Below are positions 6,062 to 6,243 of a stretch of DNA of 6,243 nt, piece after piece. Made by a program: the position numbers and the translations under genes. The stretch is taken from NCBI GenBank assembly GCA_002305615.1, contig DBPU01000106.1, positions 1,115-7,357 on the forward strand. The letters are read 5' to 3'. The notes under the pieces were generated by a model. It saw only the letters and a list, made by a program, of their open reading frames with translations, searched no databases and was not told the origin of the DNA. Source of the stretch: Verrucomicrobia bacterium UBA1412. GTDB taxonomy: Bacteria; Verrucomicrobiota; Verrucomicrobiia; Limisphaerales; UBA1412. Every line of letters begins with the position of its first letter. Within the stretch, counting starts at the first letter, position 1.

Positions 6062-6243
6062 ATGCCCGAGATGAGCCTTTTGAACCATAGAATCCGCGTA
6101 GATGGACGTCTGTTCCGGTGCGGTGGAGGGACCTTTTTTGTAAAAGGGTTCACTTATGGACCGTTTCAGCCCGGGGCCGATGGTATTTTTTTCCCCTCGC
6201 CCGAGCAGGTGAAAAAGGATTTCGGGGACCTGCGTGCGCTCAA
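6062..6243 (+). CDS. Glycoside hydrolase-like TIM-barrel / glycosyltransferase protein, N-terminal fragment
   Basis: Sixty codons are visible before the window ends. The segment 'FFVKGFTYGPFQPGADG' (25-41) followed by 'FPSPEQVKKDFGDLRAL' (44-60) resembles the first strand and helix of a TIM barrel. It is found in GH2-like or beta-glucanase-like domains, where the helix usually continues into 'GANxxRVY'. In many bacteria, this N-terminal barrel is joined to a family-2 glycosyltransferase domain and the proteins are annotated as glycosyltransferases. A stand-alone glycosidase is also possible, and the visible part cannot tell them apart. There is no signal peptide, so the N-terminus looks cytoplasmic. 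It is transcribed away from the giant gene. That this is a real gene is well supported by the family-like motif and the ribosome-binding site; the exact activity is not. Confidence 0.72.
   Translation, partial: MPEMSLLNHRIRVDGRLFRCGGGTFFVKGFTYGPFQPGADGIFFPSPEQVKKDFGDLRAL

Noticed and set aside
5917..6153. Minus-strand frame of 78 codons overlapping the right-hand gene
   Set aside because: It is antisense to the glycosyl-enzyme start, basic and low in motif content. The plus-strand frame has a family-like motif and a good ribosome-binding site.

Overview
The window holds two divergent protein-coding genes, both cut by its edges, separated by a 456-nt intergenic region. About 90% of it is one minus-strand reading frame that starts at 5605 and runs without a stop off the left edge: at least 1868 codons of a giant secreted modular protein. 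I checked this frame codon by codon across the whole window and found no interruption. At the right edge, a plus-strand gene starting at 6062 contributes its first 60 codons. They resemble the N-terminus of glycoside-hydrolase-like TIM-barrel / glycosyltransferase proteins. No RNA gene, CRISPR array, insertion sequence or phage gene was seen.

The large protein has a Sec signal peptide followed by a regular series of three-domain units. Each unit is a putative ligand-binding head, then an Ig-like domain with a conserved Trp, then a second bacterial Ig-like domain of the Big_5/SwmB kind ('TxPxV...ITFxEPxD...NY'). The heads, in order, are concanavalin-A-like, concanavalin-A-like, PA14, PA14, concanavalin-A-like. 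The fifth unit is cut by the window edge. No catalytic domain is recognisable, so the part seen looks like a surface or secreted adhesin or polysaccharide-binding scaffold. The C-terminus, where an anchor or sorting signal might lie, is outside the window.

The intergenic region (5606-6061) must carry the promoters of both genes. It contains four perfect inverted repeats with 6-7 bp arms. One is centred about 41 bp upstream of a possible start site set by a TATAAT box facing the large gene. Another abuts the Shine-Dalgarno sequence of the plus-strand gene. The large gene itself has no evident Shine-Dalgarno.

The moderately high GC content, the giant secreted ConA/PA14/Ig architecture, the weak ribosome-binding site on one gene and the type of glycosyl enzyme all suggest a PVC-superphylum bacterium, most likely Verrucomicrobiota or a relative such as Lentisphaerota. 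This is inference from style, not from a marker gene. A working idea is that one gene makes or remodels a polysaccharide and the other binds polysaccharide outside the cell, but only adjacency supports it.
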